Positions 9,285 through 18,152 of a DNA stretch of 64,000 nucleotides are shown here, piece by piece. Location of the stretch: the NCBI GenBank assembly GCA_036804505.1, contig DAIRSI010000004.1, positions 1 to 64,000 on the forward strand, read 5' to 3'. The position numbers and the translations under genes are program-made. A model generated the notes under the pieces. It saw only the letters and a list, made by a program, of their open reading frames with translations, was not told where the DNA came from and searched no databases. Within the stretch, counting starts at the first letter, position 1. Every line of letters begins with the position of its first letter. The DNA is from Phocaeicola_A sp036804505 (GTDB taxonomy: Bacteria > Bacteroidota > Bacteroidia > Bacteroidales > Bacteroidaceae).

Positions 9285-10259
9285 TCAAATTTTACCTAAA
9301 ATCCTATCCATTACCCAGTTGGTTGTTGTTGCACTTTGTCCGTTGCAATTGCATATTCCTTTTCCTTGAATGTGCTCAATGACAGCTTTAATCAGTGGTA
9401 ATTGCACGCAAGGCGGATTTTCGATATGTATTTCTTCACGTCCGTTTTTTGTATGCAAAGCAATAGGATCAAATGTATAAACAGAGAAACATATCATTCC
9501 TTCATCGCCGACAATTTCTATGCGGTCTTCTTTTGCCGATTCATGAGCTACGAAACACCAGGAACCCGACCCGGGAAGTCCGTTTTGAAATTTGAAGCAG
9601 GCGCTGAGGGTATCTTCAGCTTTATAGAGTCCTCCTCTATTGCTGCAAAAGCCTTCTACTTCCAATATGCAACCGAAAAGATATTGCAGAAAGTCTAATT
9701 GGTGTGGTGCCAAATCATAAAAGTATCCTCCGCCCGAGATTGCGCTTTGAACGCGCCATGGCAAATTCTCACTGTTATAATCCAAGTCGCGGGGAGGGAC
9801 GGCAAAACGAATCTGTACGTTCAGTACCTTACCTATTTTTCCGCTTTCTACAAGTTCTTTGACTTTGAGAAAGTATGGAAGATATCTGCGGTAATAAGCT
9901 ACAAAACAAGGAACGCCCGTTTCTTCTGAAATCCTGTTTATACGTGAGCAGTCCTCATAGCTTGCTGCCATAGGCTTTTCTATATAAACAGGTTTTCCGG
10001 CCTTCATGGCCATAATTGCATAAGTGGCGTGTGAAGAAGGCGGTGTAGCAATGTATATAGCGTTTATTTCATCATCGTCCACAAGCTCTTGAGCGTCATC
10101 ATACCATTTGTGAATATGGTGACGTTCAGCATAAGATTTGGCTTTCTTTGGATCTCTGCTCATGACAGCAACAACTTCAGACCCTTCTACCATTGAAAAA
10201 GCCGGACCGCTTTTTTTCTCAGTAACTTCTCCACATCCTATAAATCCCCAACGAATCAT
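9285..10259 (-). CDS. Gfo/Idh/MocA-family NAD(P)-dependent oxidoreductase
   Basis: Cytosolic sugar-type dehydrogenase of 324 residues. A Rossmann fold opens the protein (WGFIGCGEVTEKKSGPAF) and the family EKP motif appears as YIEKPMA near residue 94, where the Lys takes part in catalysis. The C-terminal half has the usual substrate-binding sheet (SGGGYFYDLAPHQLDFL). The start overlaps the end of the preceding gene by 4 bases, so they are translationally coupled. Substrates in this family range from glucose to inositol and amino-sugars; nothing here fixes which. Confidence 0.87.
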   Translation of the reverse strand: MIRWGFIGCGEVTEKKSGPAFSMVEGSEVVAVMSRDPKKAKSYAERHHIHKWYDDAQELVDDDEINAIYIATPPSSHATYAIMAMKAGKPVYIEKPMAASYEDCSRINRISEETGVPCFVAYYRRYLPYFLKVKELVESGKIGKVLNVQIRFAVPPRDLDYNSENLPWRVQSAISGGGYFYDLAPHQLDFLQYLFGCILEVEGFCSNRGGLYKAEDTLSACFKFQNGLPGSGSWCFVAHESAKEDRIEIVGDEGMICFSVYTFDPIALHTKNGREEIHIENPPCVQLPLIKAVIEHIQGKGICNCNGQSATTTNWVMDRILGKI

Positions 10260-11080
10260 TTGTAATATTTGTTTATAAGTTCTTTATATTTCTTTGTTTT
10301 CTTAAATTGTGCTATCCACTGGTTGAGAGCCGATAACAATTCTTTTTGCTTCCCACTCACTCCCCATGAATAGAATTGGTTGAAGCTGATATCAGTATTC
10401 ATATCCAATTGTGGATAATATTTTGTTGCCGCTTGCCCCGTATTTCGAGAACATACAGCATAATCTATATCCTTGTGAGCGACCATCGCCATCAGTTGTT
10501 CCGAATTGTATTTTTTTAATTCTTTCACGTAGATAGTATCGCCTATTTCCTGCATCAGGTTATGAATGCGATTAATGACATTAGAATGTTCCGGTACGTA
10601 CAACACCTTCTTTGCAAGCTGAAGCTGGCTGCTCACAAAACCAGTATCATGAACGCTTTCCTTTTTTCGTTGCACCAGCACCTGTTTGTCCAGTAAAATA
10701 GGTGTAGTGTAATTAATGGATGAATCTTTTGATTCAGAGGTTACCATAATACCCGTGATGATGATGTCACACATATCGTTTTTAAGCAGGGCTTTCTGTT
10801 TTTCTAATGAATTTTCAGGAATCACTTCTATTTTGAGGTGTTTGCTTTCAGCAAAATTCTTAGCTAATTCATAATAGAAGCCCATAGTAGAATCTCCTTC
10901 CATGCGGAAACTTGAGTTGCTGTATTCACAAGTTACCTTGAGAATACCTTCTTTCCTGATTTCTTTGTAATTCCTTGGTAATTCTTTTCTTATTTCAGAT
11001 ACGCATTTCACTATCAGCAGTATCATTAAGAAGAGAATTACTACACCGATAATCAGATATAGTTTCCTTTTTTCATTCAT
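10256..11080 (-). CDS. Membrane-anchored periplasmic solute-binding-like protein (SBP_bac_3)
   Basis: Protein of 274 residues with an uncleaved-looking N-terminal helix (about residues 8-27) and a type II periplasmic binding fold of the bacterial extracellular solute-binding family 3. Indicative segments are EGILKVTCEYSNSSFR, MGFYYELAKNFAE and the DIIITGIMVTSESK loop. There are no ABC permease genes beside it. It may be a sensor or a remodelled enzyme-like protein such as the N-domain of MltF, but the lytic transglycosylase domain is absent. It sits between a porin gene (3 bases upstream) and an oxidoreductase (4-base overlap). Role unknown. Confidence 0.7.
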   Translation of the reverse strand: MNEKRKLYLIIGVVILFLMILLIVKCVSEIRKELPRNYKEIRKEGILKVTCEYSNSSFRMEGDSTMGFYYELAKNFAESKHLKIEVIPENSLEKQKALLKNDMCDIIITGIMVTSESKDSSINYTTPILLDKQVLVQRKKESVHDTGFVSSQLQLAKKVLYVPEHSNVINRIHNLMQEIGDTIYVKELKKYNSEQLMAMVAHKDIDYAVCSRNTGQAATKYYPQLDMNTDISFNQFYSWGVSGKQKELLSALNQWIAQFKKTKKYKELINKYYK

Positions 11081-11083
11081 CTT

Positions 11084-13282
11084 TTAGTTATAGAAGTTCC
11101 AGGATATACCTAATTTAAGCACACGCGGGTTGATAGGGTAGTGAGGGGCAAGGAAATACTCACGGTTTCCGGAACCACTGTTCACGTGATAGAACATCAG
11201 GTAGAAACGTGTGTGTTTCCATTCTACGTTTACATAAGCATTCACAATAGGATAATTGCCTATTTCCATTTTGTTTCCGCTGTTTTGCAGAGCAAAGCTC
11301 CCAATGGCGGATGAATAGTCAGGTGCATAATATTTTGAAAAATATCTGACGTCAGCTCCAAGTTCCGCTTTCAGTACATTTTTTACCAATGTTCCTTTTA
11401 AATAAAGATTGCTGTACACCGATAGATTCGGCAATGGCAGGACATCTTTATTGCTGCTTTTCTGATAGGTCACTTCATTGTCCCAGTGAAAGACGCCTAC
11501 ATGAAGATCCTGTTTCAGCGTAGCGCTGAGAATCTGGATATTGTCAGTGTTTTGATAAACTCCGACATTATGATGCCAGGCTGTTGTTCCATTGGAAGTA
11601 TAAGAATTACCGTTTAGGGCAAGATAGGTATAGTTCTTGACATTCTCTACACCTATACGAAGGTACGTTCCCAGTTTTTTTGCAGTAAAAATACCTTCCA
11701 AACGGGTTCGCATTTCTTTGGAGAGATTATCATTATCCCACCATAAATGTTGTGAATGGTAATGGCGGTAAAGGAATGTCGGCAATAGATTTGTCATGGA
11801 ACCTCTTGCCTGTAGTCCTAGTGTGTCACCTAGAAATTTGAAGTTGAAGTTAGCATTTCCTTCCAGTCTGAATTCGCCCATTGCATCTCCGGCTAAGCTT
11901 GTTTCACCCAAGAGTCTGTAGTGGAAAGCCTTGCCTTGATAACGTGAAAGTTCACCACCTATTTTGATGATATTTTCCTTGTATTCTATGCTCGATTGTT
12001 GTAACGGATTGGTCCCTGCAATTGTATCAGGCATATTGAATGACCTTAATTCATGGCTGATATAGGCCACCAGTCCACTTTGTATCCATTTATTGAATCC
12101 TTCGCACAATTCTATTCCAAAGGTGTTCTTTACACTCATGTATTTGGTCTTGTCATAGATTGAATCGTTAGGATAGTAAGTTTTCTCATAATAGTTGCTC
12201 GGAACTTCATTACTGATATAGCGATGTTTGTTTGTTTCGAATTTCAGTGTATGAATGAATCTGGTTACTGGAACGAATTCACGAATGATGGTATCATTGG
12301 GATTCATTTTGATGTCTTTGTCATTCTTTGCTTCTATTTTGTTGATGGCACTGCCCGATTGAATTTCTTTTTGGGGCTTTTCTCCTTTATTTGGAAAATC
12401 CGGGCGTTTGTTTCCCAGAGGAGTATTTTTCTTGTTTTCTCCCTTTTTTAAAAGAGATTTATCTACTATTTTATCTTTATAAAAACCTATTCCATAGTTA
12501 TGAGTCAGAAAAGCAGAGAATAATTTATCTTTGTTCCAGGTACTTTCCATTTGGGTAGGAATGTCACTGCTGCTCAGCTTTTTTGAAAAGTCTTCAGGGT
12601 TAGTGATATACTTGTCATTGGTTATTCCTCCATTTTCTGCCCTTTTCAAGTCATAGCTTGTGAGAATCAGATGCATGTTGTATCTGTCTCCTAAATATGA
12701 AGCAAAAACCGTTCCGTTGAAGAAGGAAGTCGACTGGCTGTTGTAATATCCTCTGCCGTACATATAATCGAAAAGGAATCCGACGCCTAGCTTTTTATTT
12801 ACGTTTGTTGCAAAATATGACTTGAATTGATCTTCACCGGTCACTTTATCACCGGCAAAGAGGTAAGACAGATTGGTAAATGGTGATTTGGTATTGGTAA
12901 AAAAGAAATCTTGTGGCTTTCTGATAAACATGTCCAGCGGCTGGATAAACAGATCTTGTTGGTTTTCCGGTCTGTTGAAATATATTCTTGACAATCTGGG
13001 TGATCCCATGTTGCCTAAATGATTATATTCCCCGTTCGTGCCTTCGGAGAGGGATACCCCTTGAAAAGAATGAGTAAGTGTGTCTGCATCAACCTTTATA
13101 ACCCGTCCGAAGCGCTCATCAACATGCCATTGATGTACTTCTACCGGGACGTTGGTTGTCTCTGTACTGTCATTTCCATGGGTGTTTCCTCTGTTGGCCT
13201 GACCTTCATTCAAGCGATTCTGTGCCATGGTCAATGAGAAGAACAAAATATTGAAAATCAAATATATGATGGTTCTCTTCAT
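11084..13282 (-). CDS. Putative porin, PF14121 (Porin_10) type
   Basis: Outer-membrane beta-barrel of 732 residues with a signal peptide (about residues 1-20, ending TMAQN). The N-terminal block is characteristic: VHQWHVDERFGRV, DTLTHSFQG and the LGNMGSPRLSRIYF strand. Long runs of alternating strands follow to a final aromatic strand (LKLGISWNFYN). A low-complexity, Lys- and Asn-rich loop lies near residues 270-330. It is the first gene of a four-gene minus-strand group that ends with a second barrel protein. Such porins are common in Bacteroidales, but their cargo is unknown. Confidence 0.82.
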   Translation of the reverse strand: MKRTIIYLIFNILFFSLTMAQNRLNEGQANRGNTHGNDSTETTNVPVEVHQWHVDERFGRVIKVDADTLTHSFQGVSLSEGTNGEYNHLGNMGSPRLSRIYFNRPENQQDLFIQPLDMFIRKPQDFFFTNTKSPFTNLSYLFAGDKVTGEDQFKSYFATNVNKKLGVGFLFDYMYGRGYYNSQSTSFFNGTVFASYLGDRYNMHLILTSYDLKRAENGGITNDKYITNPEDFSKKLSSSDIPTQMESTWNKDKLFSAFLTHNYGIGFYKDKIVDKSLLKKGENKKNTPLGNKRPDFPNKGEKPQKEIQSGSAINKIEAKNDKDIKMNPNDTIIREFVPVTRFIHTLKFETNKHRYISNEVPSNYYEKTYYPNDSIYDKTKYMSVKNTFGIELCEGFNKWIQSGLVAYISHELRSFNMPDTIAGTNPLQQSSIEYKENIIKIGGELSRYQGKAFHYRLLGETSLAGDAMGEFRLEGNANFNFKFLGDTLGLQARGSMTNLLPTFLYRHYHSQHLWWDNDNLSKEMRTRLEGIFTAKKLGTYLRIGVENVKNYTYLALNGNSYTSNGTTAWHHNVGVYQNTDNIQILSATLKQDLHVGVFHWDNEVTYQKSSNKDVLPLPNLSVYSNLYLKGTLVKNVLKAELGADVRYFSKYYAPDYSSAIGSFALQNSGNKMEIGNYPIVNAYVNVEWKHTRFYLMFYHVNSGSGNREYFLAPHYPINPRVLKLGISWNFYN

Positions 13283-13302
13283 ATTCTACTCAATTTGTGT
13301 GG

Positions 13303-13310
13303 CAAAGGTA
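13303..13310 (-). promoter_or_regulatory. Candidate -7 element for the 13282-8150 gene group
   Basis: On the minus strand this reads TACCTTTG, a perfect match to TAnnTTTG, 20 bases before the porin start codon. The -33 region is T-rich but not clear. Confidence 0.55.
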
Positions 13311-13390
13311 AGAAAAAAATACGAAAGAAAAGGTCGGCTTTCTCTATTTTAGTATAGATGCAGATTATTTATTCTTGTTTTACAACAAGA

Positions 13391-13421
13391 AAGCCGGTCA
13401 TACTTAAAGTGTGACCGGCTT
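13391..13421 (-). terminator. Hairpin terminator after the 2-oxoacid oxidoreductase operon
   Basis: A 13-bp stem (one G-T pair) with a 5-base loop lies 21 bases past the gamma-subunit stop on the minus strand. The stem core is AAGCCGGTCA/TGACCGGCTT. A moderately T-rich tail follows. It separates this operon from the porin group. Confidence 0.75.
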
Positions 13422-13442
13422 GTATAAAATAGGAAAGAATGG

Positions 13443-13985
13443 TTATTTTTTCGAAATGAGTTCCATTCCTTTTTTGATTGCTTCTTCGTTCATCGGAATC
13501 AAGTTGTGATGACGTTCAGGCAGCGTCTTTTTCAATCCGGCAATGACACTTTCCAAGCTTACTATTGGATGGAGTTTGAGCAGACCGCCCAATATAATCA
13601 TATTGAATGCTTTCATGTTATTCATTTCAGCCGCAGCATCCATTGCATCTATTCTGTAAATATGAATATCTGTGCGGGTAGGGGGTTCACTGATTCCGTA
13701 ACCGTCATAGATTAGGGTTCCGCCCGGTTTCACTTTGTTCTCGAATTTCTTCATGGAAGGCTGATTCAAGATGATGGCTGTATCATATTTGCTGAGAATA
13801 GGTGAAGAAATACGTTCATCACTTATGATTACTGTTACGTTGGCTGTTCCGCCTCTTTGTTCTGGTCCGTAAGCCGGCATCCAGGTAACTTCTTTTCCGT
13901 CCATCAATCCGGAGTAAGCCAGGATTTTACCCATACTTAGCACGCCCTGACCTCCAAATCCTGCTATAATGATTTCTTCTTTCAT
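13443..13985 (-). CDS. korC: 2-oxoacid:ferredoxin oxidoreductase, gamma subunit
   Basis: Gamma subunit (180 residues) of a four-part 2-oxoacid:ferredoxin oxidoreductase, most like the 2-oxoglutarate type. The start has the family signature (IIAGFGGQGVLSMGKILA) and a second motif, MPAYGPEQRGGTANV. This subunit closes the active site and helps bind CoA. The gene overlaps the beta-subunit gene by 4 bases. In anaerobic Bacteroides the enzyme can run reductively to make 2-oxoglutarate from succinyl-CoA; which direction and substrate apply here is inference. Confidence 0.9.
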   Translation of the reverse strand: MKEEIIIAGFGGQGVLSMGKILAYSGLMDGKEVTWMPAYGPEQRGGTANVTVIISDERISSPILSKYDTAIILNQPSMKKFENKVKPGGTLIYDGYGISEPPTRTDIHIYRIDAMDAAAEMNNMKAFNMIILGGLLKLHPIVSLESVIAGLKKTLPERHHNLIPMNEEAIKKGMELISKK

Positions 13986-14755
13986 AACGTTTGGTCTTTA
14001 TCTTTGATGTCACCTAATGGATAGAACGGGAACATGTGTTCTTCCATCCACTTATTGGATTTTTCAGGTGTAAGTTTCCAGCCGGAGCTGCATGTGCAGA
14101 CAAATTCAACCAAGTTGGAACCTTTACCGTTCATTGAATTCTCGAAAGCTTTACGCAGAGCTTTTTTGGCCTTGCGTATTGCAGCTACAGTATGTACTGC
14201 CTGACGGGTTACATAATATGTACCTTCCATTTGCGCTGCCATTTCCGTAATCTTCAACGGATATCCGTGGAGATTGACATCTCGTCCGTATGGGCAAGTG
14301 GATGTCTTCATTCCTACAAGAGTTGTCGGAGCCATCTGCCCTCCTGTCATACCGTAAATGGCATTGTTAATGAAGATGATGGTTATATGTTCGCCTCTGT
14401 TCAGGGCATGGATTGTTTCTGCTGCACCAATGCAGGCAAGATCACCATCACCTTGATAGGTGAATATCAGTCTGTCTGGCCACAGACGTTTTATGGCTGT
14501 TGCCAAGGCAGGTGCTCTACCGTGTGCAGCTTCCTGCCAGTCTATATCAATGTAATTATAGGCAAATACACCGCAACCAACGGGGCTGATGCCAACTGAT
14601 TTTTCTTCCAATCCCATCTCTTCAATGACCTCAGCGATGAGTTTATGGACTACTCCGTGGCTGCAACCCGGGCAATAATGCATCGGATTGTCATTCATCA
14701 AAGTAGGTTTGGTATAAACCAGATTTTCCGGTTTTATTATTTCTTCTTTTGTCAT
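13982..14755 (-). CDS. korB: 2-oxoacid:ferredoxin oxidoreductase, beta (TPP-binding) subunit
   Basis: Thiamine-pyrophosphate subunit of 257 residues. Visible features are the CPGCSHGVVHKLIAE start, the HGRAPALATAIKRLWPD segment and the TPP/Mg motif YQGDGDLACIGAAETIHA followed by INNAIYGMTGGQ. It lacks its own ferredoxin domain, in line with the separate ferredoxin gene at the head of the operon. It overlaps the gamma-subunit gene by 4 bases and lies 15 bases after the small membrane protein gene. Confidence 0.93.
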   Translation of the reverse strand: MTKEEIIKPENLVYTKPTLMNDNPMHYCPGCSHGVVHKLIAEVIEEMGLEEKSVGISPVGCGVFAYNYIDIDWQEAAHGRAPALATAIKRLWPDRLIFTYQGDGDLACIGAAETIHALNRGEHITIIFINNAIYGMTGGQMAPTTLVGMKTSTCPYGRDVNLHGYPLKITEMAAQMEGTYYVTRQAVHTVAAIRKAKKALRKAFENSMNGKGSNLVEFVCTCSSGWKLTPEKSNKWMEEHMFPFYPLGDIKDKDQTL

Positions 14756-14770
14756 AATTCTAACAATATT

Positions 14771-14938
14771 TTAACGCATGAAACGGATAAAAAATTCCAC
14801 CATTTTAATGAAGAGTGAGGCCGCACATACATAAATGAACGGATGCTTGTCTTCCACGAAAAAGTACAGACAGACAGAAGCTACAGCACCAATCATGAAG
14901 ATTATGTTGAGGATTAGTCTTATTTTGTCGGTATTCAT
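14771..14938 (-). CDS. 55-residue two-helix membrane protein inside the kor operon
   Basis: A short open frame of 55 residues fills the gap between the alpha and beta subunit genes, with 8 bases on one side and 15 on the other. It starts MNTDKIRLILNIIFMIGAVA and ends FFIRFMR. It has two hydrophobic helices (about residues 7-27 and 34-51) joined by a short charged turn (VEDKHP). The tight spacing on both sides and the membrane-protein pattern argue that it is real. It could anchor the soluble oxidoreductase to the membrane, or simply be a conserved passenger. No family is recognised. Confidence 0.7.
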   Translation of the reverse strand: MNTDKIRLILNIIFMIGAVASVCLYFFVEDKHPFIYVCAASLFIKMVEFFIRFMR

Positions 14939-14946
14939 GGTGATCT

Positions 14947-16032
14947 TTATTTAATCAGTTTTTCTTTTACAGCTTGAATTACTTCATCAGGGTCGGGGAC
15001 AATTCCACCGACACGTCCAAAAAACTCAACAGGCTTAGTTCCGTTAACGGCCAGGCGGATATCTTCTACCATCTGTCCGCAGTTCAGTTCAACCGAGAGG
15101 ATTCCTTTCACTTGAGCAGCGCGTTTCTTGATTTGTTCTGTTGGGAACGGCCAAAGGGTGATAGGTCTGAGCAAGCCTATTTTAATGCCTTTCTTGCGCA
15201 TGGATTCAATGCTCTTCAATGCTATTCTGGCGCAAGATCCAAATGCGATAATCAGATATTCAGCATCCTCGCAATACAATTCTTCGAAACGAACTTCGTT
15301 CTTCTCTATTTCCTTGTATTTCTTTTGCAAATGGATGTTTCTCTGTTCCATGATTGCAGGATCCAGTTCCAAAGATGTGATGACATTGATTCCGCGGTTC
15401 TTGGTATGCCCGGTAGAAGCCCATGGGCATTGCTCAATCACTTCCTCATCCGTACGTCTGGGCTTTTGCTCTGGAAGAACCACTTTTTCCATCATCTGGC
15501 CAACTACGCCATCTGCCAGAATCATGGCAGGGTTGCGATATTTAAAAGCCAGTTCAAAAGAAAGACCGACAAAATCAGCCATTTCCTGTACTGACGAAGG
15601 AGCCAGTACGATCAGACGATAATCTCCATGTCCGCCGCCTTTTACGCTTTGGAAATAGTCTCCTTGACTAGGCTGGATAGTTCCCAAACCGGGACCTCCG
15701 CGCTGAACATTCACAATCAGACAAGGAAGTTCTGCACCTGCTATATAGGAAATACCTTCCTGCATCAGGCTGACGCCCGGACTGGAAGATGAAGTCATTA
15801 CCATTTTCCCGGCACCGGCACCTCCGTAAACCATGTTGATTGAAGCTACTTCACTTTCGGCCTGGACCACTACCATGCCTGTGGTTTCCCAAGGCTTAAG
15901 TTCTGAGAGTGTTTCCAATACCTCTGATTGTGGAGTAATAGGATAACCGAAGTATCCGTCGGCACCGCATAAAATGGCAGCGCGGGCGATAGCCTCGTTT
16001 CCTTTCATTAATACTATTTTTCCTTCTGACAT
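14947..16032 (-). CDS. korA: 2-oxoacid:ferredoxin oxidoreductase, alpha subunit
   Basis: Alpha subunit of 361 residues, which holds the pyrimidine-binding part of the TPP site and the 2-oxoacid pocket. Clear motifs are LMKGNEAIARAAILCGAD, GYPITPQSEVLE and the glycine-rich GGAGAGKMVMTSSSSPG; RGGPGLGTIQPSQGDYF follows. The start is taken at the ATG at 16032, one base after the ferredoxin stop; a longer frame from 16122 would run into the ferredoxin gene and adds no family sequence. Confidence 0.93.
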   Translation of the reverse strand: MSEGKIVLMKGNEAIARAAILCGADGYFGYPITPQSEVLETLSELKPWETTGMVVVQAESEVASINMVYGGAGAGKMVMTSSSSPGVSLMQEGISYIAGAELPCLIVNVQRGGPGLGTIQPSQGDYFQSVKGGGHGDYRLIVLAPSSVQEMADFVGLSFELAFKYRNPAMILADGVVGQMMEKVVLPEQKPRRTDEEVIEQCPWASTGHTKNRGINVITSLELDPAIMEQRNIHLQKKYKEIEKNEVRFEELYCEDAEYLIIAFGSCARIALKSIESMRKKGIKIGLLRPITLWPFPTEQIKKRAAQVKGILSVELNCGQMVEDIRLAVNGTKPVEFFGRVGGIVPDPDEVIQAVKEKLIK

Positions 16033-16033
16033 A

Positions 16034-16264
16034 TTATTGGATCTTAACTTTATATACTGAAATGCATCCATCCGGACAAACTGTGGCACAAGATGTGCAA
16101 CCGTTGCAGGCATCAGTGTCAATTTGAGTTGCGAACGGATATCCTTTCGTATTCACTTCTTTATGAGTAAGAGCGAGAATGTGTAATGGGCAAGCGATGA
16201 CGCACAGATTACATCCTTTGCAGCGTTCTGTGTTTACTACAATTGCTCCTTTTATTTTTGCCAT
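16034..16264 (-). CDS. korD: 2[4Fe-4S] ferredoxin subunit of the 2-oxoacid oxidoreductase
   Basis: Ferredoxin of 76 residues with two full clusters, CKGCNLCVIACP (near residue 16) and CNGCTSCATVCPDG (near residue 53). It would take electrons from the TPP subunit to soluble ferredoxin. It is followed almost without a gap by the alpha subunit gene and preceded by the TPR gene 12 bases upstream. Confidence 0.92.
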   Translation of the reverse strand: MAKIKGAIVVNTERCKGCNLCVIACPLHILALTHKEVNTKGYPFATQIDTDACNGCTSCATVCPDGCISVYKVKIQ

Positions 16265-16276
16265 ATCACTATATAT

Positions 16277-16552
16277 TTATTGGTTAAACATATCCTTATT
16301 GTAGAAATTCAGAATGTCCATAGTCATCTTATAAGCACCGGATGCAGGACTTTCCGGGTTTATTTGCATTGCTTCCAGATAATTGTTGATAGCCATTTGC
16401 CAGTTCCCAGACTTGCGGTAAGCATTGCCTCTCAAGTAAAACAGTTCATCATTTGGTTTTTCTGCCTGATCTATAAGGATGGAAAGCTCTTCAATAGCTT
16501 CTCCCACCTCGTTGTTTTCAAGCATCCCTTTTATTTTGCTTATATTCGGCAT
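16277..16552 (-). CDS. Small tetratricopeptide-repeat protein
   Basis: Protein of 91 residues made of about two TPR-like helix pairs. DELFYLRGNAYRKSGNWQMA followed by INNYLEAMQINPES is a clear TPR unit, and the first 30 residues form a partial unit. It is the first gene of the kor operon. TPR units bind other proteins, so it may help assemble the enzyme, but this is inferred from position only. Confidence 0.8.
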   Translation of the reverse strand: MPNISKIKGMLENNEVGEAIEELSILIDQAEKPNDELFYLRGNAYRKSGNWQMAINNYLEAMQINPESPASGAYKMTMDILNFYNKDMFNQ

Positions 16553-16578
16553 ATTCTATGGTCTTCTAAAAATCATGG

Positions 16579-16586
16579 CAAAGATA
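16579..16586 (-). promoter_or_regulatory. Candidate -7 element for the TPR-kor operon
   Basis: TATCTTTG on the minus strand, 26 bases before the TPR start codon. A good -33 match is not seen at the usual distance. Confidence 0.45.
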
Positions 16587-16651
16587 GTTCATTATCCTTG
16601 GCTATCATAGAACAAATCACTTATTAAATGTTTTTTAACATCGAAATCGGT

Positions 16652-17971
16652 CTATTTCATCCAAACGTGAAGCACTTCGCCTATATACATCTTGTGCATG
16701 GCTTTCCCTTCCCATTGTGCTTTTAGTTTTTCATCCTTCACGGCATCTGTAGTAAAGCTTTGTGTAAGGATTTTCTTGCATTCTACAATCAACCATGCTT
16801 CATTGAATGCCATAGTCCCGTCCGGGGTACTGATAGGGGTCAGTCCTGAACCTTTGACTTTGTTTTCGTCTCTACCTGAATGGTTGCCGCAGTATTGCAG
16901 TGCTTTCTTATAATTGCTTTTATAGAAAGTCAATGTATAGGTGTCGTTTTTCTCAATCAGTTGGTATGTGTATCGGGATGGGAGTATATAGCAAGTCATG
17001 ACCGGGCGTCCGTATAATTGTCCGAAAGTGCCCCAACTTGCTGTCATCATATTGAATTTTTCCTTGTTTCCACTGGTTATCAGCATCCAGTCTTTTGAAA
17101 TCAGTTCATAGAAGTTACCCGGTATGTCACTGGCTTTTACTTCCCTGTAACCTTTCATGGATGAAACAGCAGAATCATCCAGAGGTTTAGCTTCGGTTTT
17201 TCCTTCAGCTATATCCTTGATTTCGACAGCTGCCGGAGATTTTTCTTTCTTAAGAATCATTTTATTCTGGCTCTCCTCTACAGGAGCTTGTTCCGTCACT
17301 GTGTTGTCGGCAGATACGGAAGCTGTTGGTGCCGTAATGATTCGTACAGCTTTATTTTCATCTTCCTTTTTAACGTTTTCTTCAGTCTTAGTTTCTTTTT
17401 TCAGCAAGGATCCGGCGATGGCCTTTTCTATTCCGTCAAAAAGTTCGTCTTTCAAATCGATGGTATTGCTGCGGAATTTACCGGTCATTCGTGAAAGCTT
17501 TGTTTTCGTTTTGTTGAGTGCCATTTCATCGGTAATCCAATCTTCAGCTTTGTATCGTTGTCCGCCGTCGCGATTTTCGTCATATAAATAACGTATTCTG
17601 CTCATGTCCAGCTTGCAGGAGCCATCTGTACATTCTGCATGAAGCATGTAGTAGATTCGTGTTCTGTCAAGAGAAAGAGCCGAACTGCTAAATACGATAT
17701 ATTCTTCGCCTATGCCTACCAGGTCACCTTTGGATGCATCTGCCAGGGTTACTTTGCAAGAGGGGAACTTCTCGTTTTCGGCAAATCGTTTTTGCATATA
17801 GTTTTTCACTATTTCGAATAATTGCTGCTGGTTGAGCGGCGCCTTGATTTCTGTTGTGAAAGTCACCTTACCGTCTATTACAGGAACGGCATTTTCCAGA
17901 TATTTCTTATCGTCTTGTGCATTCGCTATGAGCGGCAGGCACAATAACAAGCCAAGAATGATTTTTTTCAT
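16652..17971 (-). CDS. Exported DUF4468 protein fused to a flavin-reductase-like domain
   Basis: Protein of 439 residues from the ATG at 17971. A signal peptide (residues 1-18, ending IANAQ) is followed by a DUF4468-like domain to about residue 165, with GEEYIVFSSSALSLDRTRIY in its middle. A linker rich in Lys, Glu, Val and Ala spans about 190-275. The last 160 residues resemble the split-barrel flavin reductase/FMN-binding family (FNMMTASWGTFGQLYGRPVM; YTLTFYKSNYKKAL). An exported FMN-binding domain is unusual; the cytosolic family normally reduces flavin. A longer frame from 18058 adds a signal-free extension and is not preferred. Confidence 0.75.
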   Translation of the reverse strand: MKKIILGLLLCLPLIANAQDDKKYLENAVPVIDGKVTFTTEIKAPLNQQQLFEIVKNYMQKRFAENEKFPSCKVTLADASKGDLVGIGEEYIVFSSSALSLDRTRIYYMLHAECTDGSCKLDMSRIRYLYDENRDGGQRYKAEDWITDEMALNKTKTKLSRMTGKFRSNTIDLKDELFDGIEKAIAGSLLKKETKTEENVKKEDENKAVRIITAPTASVSADNTVTEQAPVEESQNKMILKKEKSPAAVEIKDIAEGKTEAKPLDDSAVSSMKGYREVKASDIPGNFYELISKDWMLITSGNKEKFNMMTASWGTFGQLYGRPVMTCYILPSRYTYQLIEKNDTYTLTFYKSNYKKALQYCGNHSGRDENKVKGSGLTPISTPDGTMAFNEAWLIVECKKILTQSFTTDAVKDEKLKAQWEGKAMHKMYIGEVLHVWMK

Positions 17972-18042
17972 ACTCTTATAATTTATTATGCATGCAAATT
18001 TATGTTTTATCTTTGGTTTAAGCAAACATTCGATGAAAATAA

Positions 18043-18070
18043 AATAGGGGCGCTTCACAGCGCCCCTATT
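18043..18070 (-). terminator. Terminator after glnN
   Basis: A perfect 12-bp stem (AATAGGGGCGCT) with a 4-base loop, followed on the minus strand by TTTTATTTT. It lies 83 bases past the glutamine synthetase stop. Confidence 0.85.
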
Positions 18071-18152
18071 CGCAAACTTAAAACAACCAACAAAAGAAAT
18101 TAGGCGGGATCAGTCATCTTTGGGATCAAATCACCCGTCTAACGAAATGTAA

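Noticed and set aside
14974..15594. 206-codon plus-strand frame
   Set aside because: Antisense to korA, whose motifs are firm; no family likeness.
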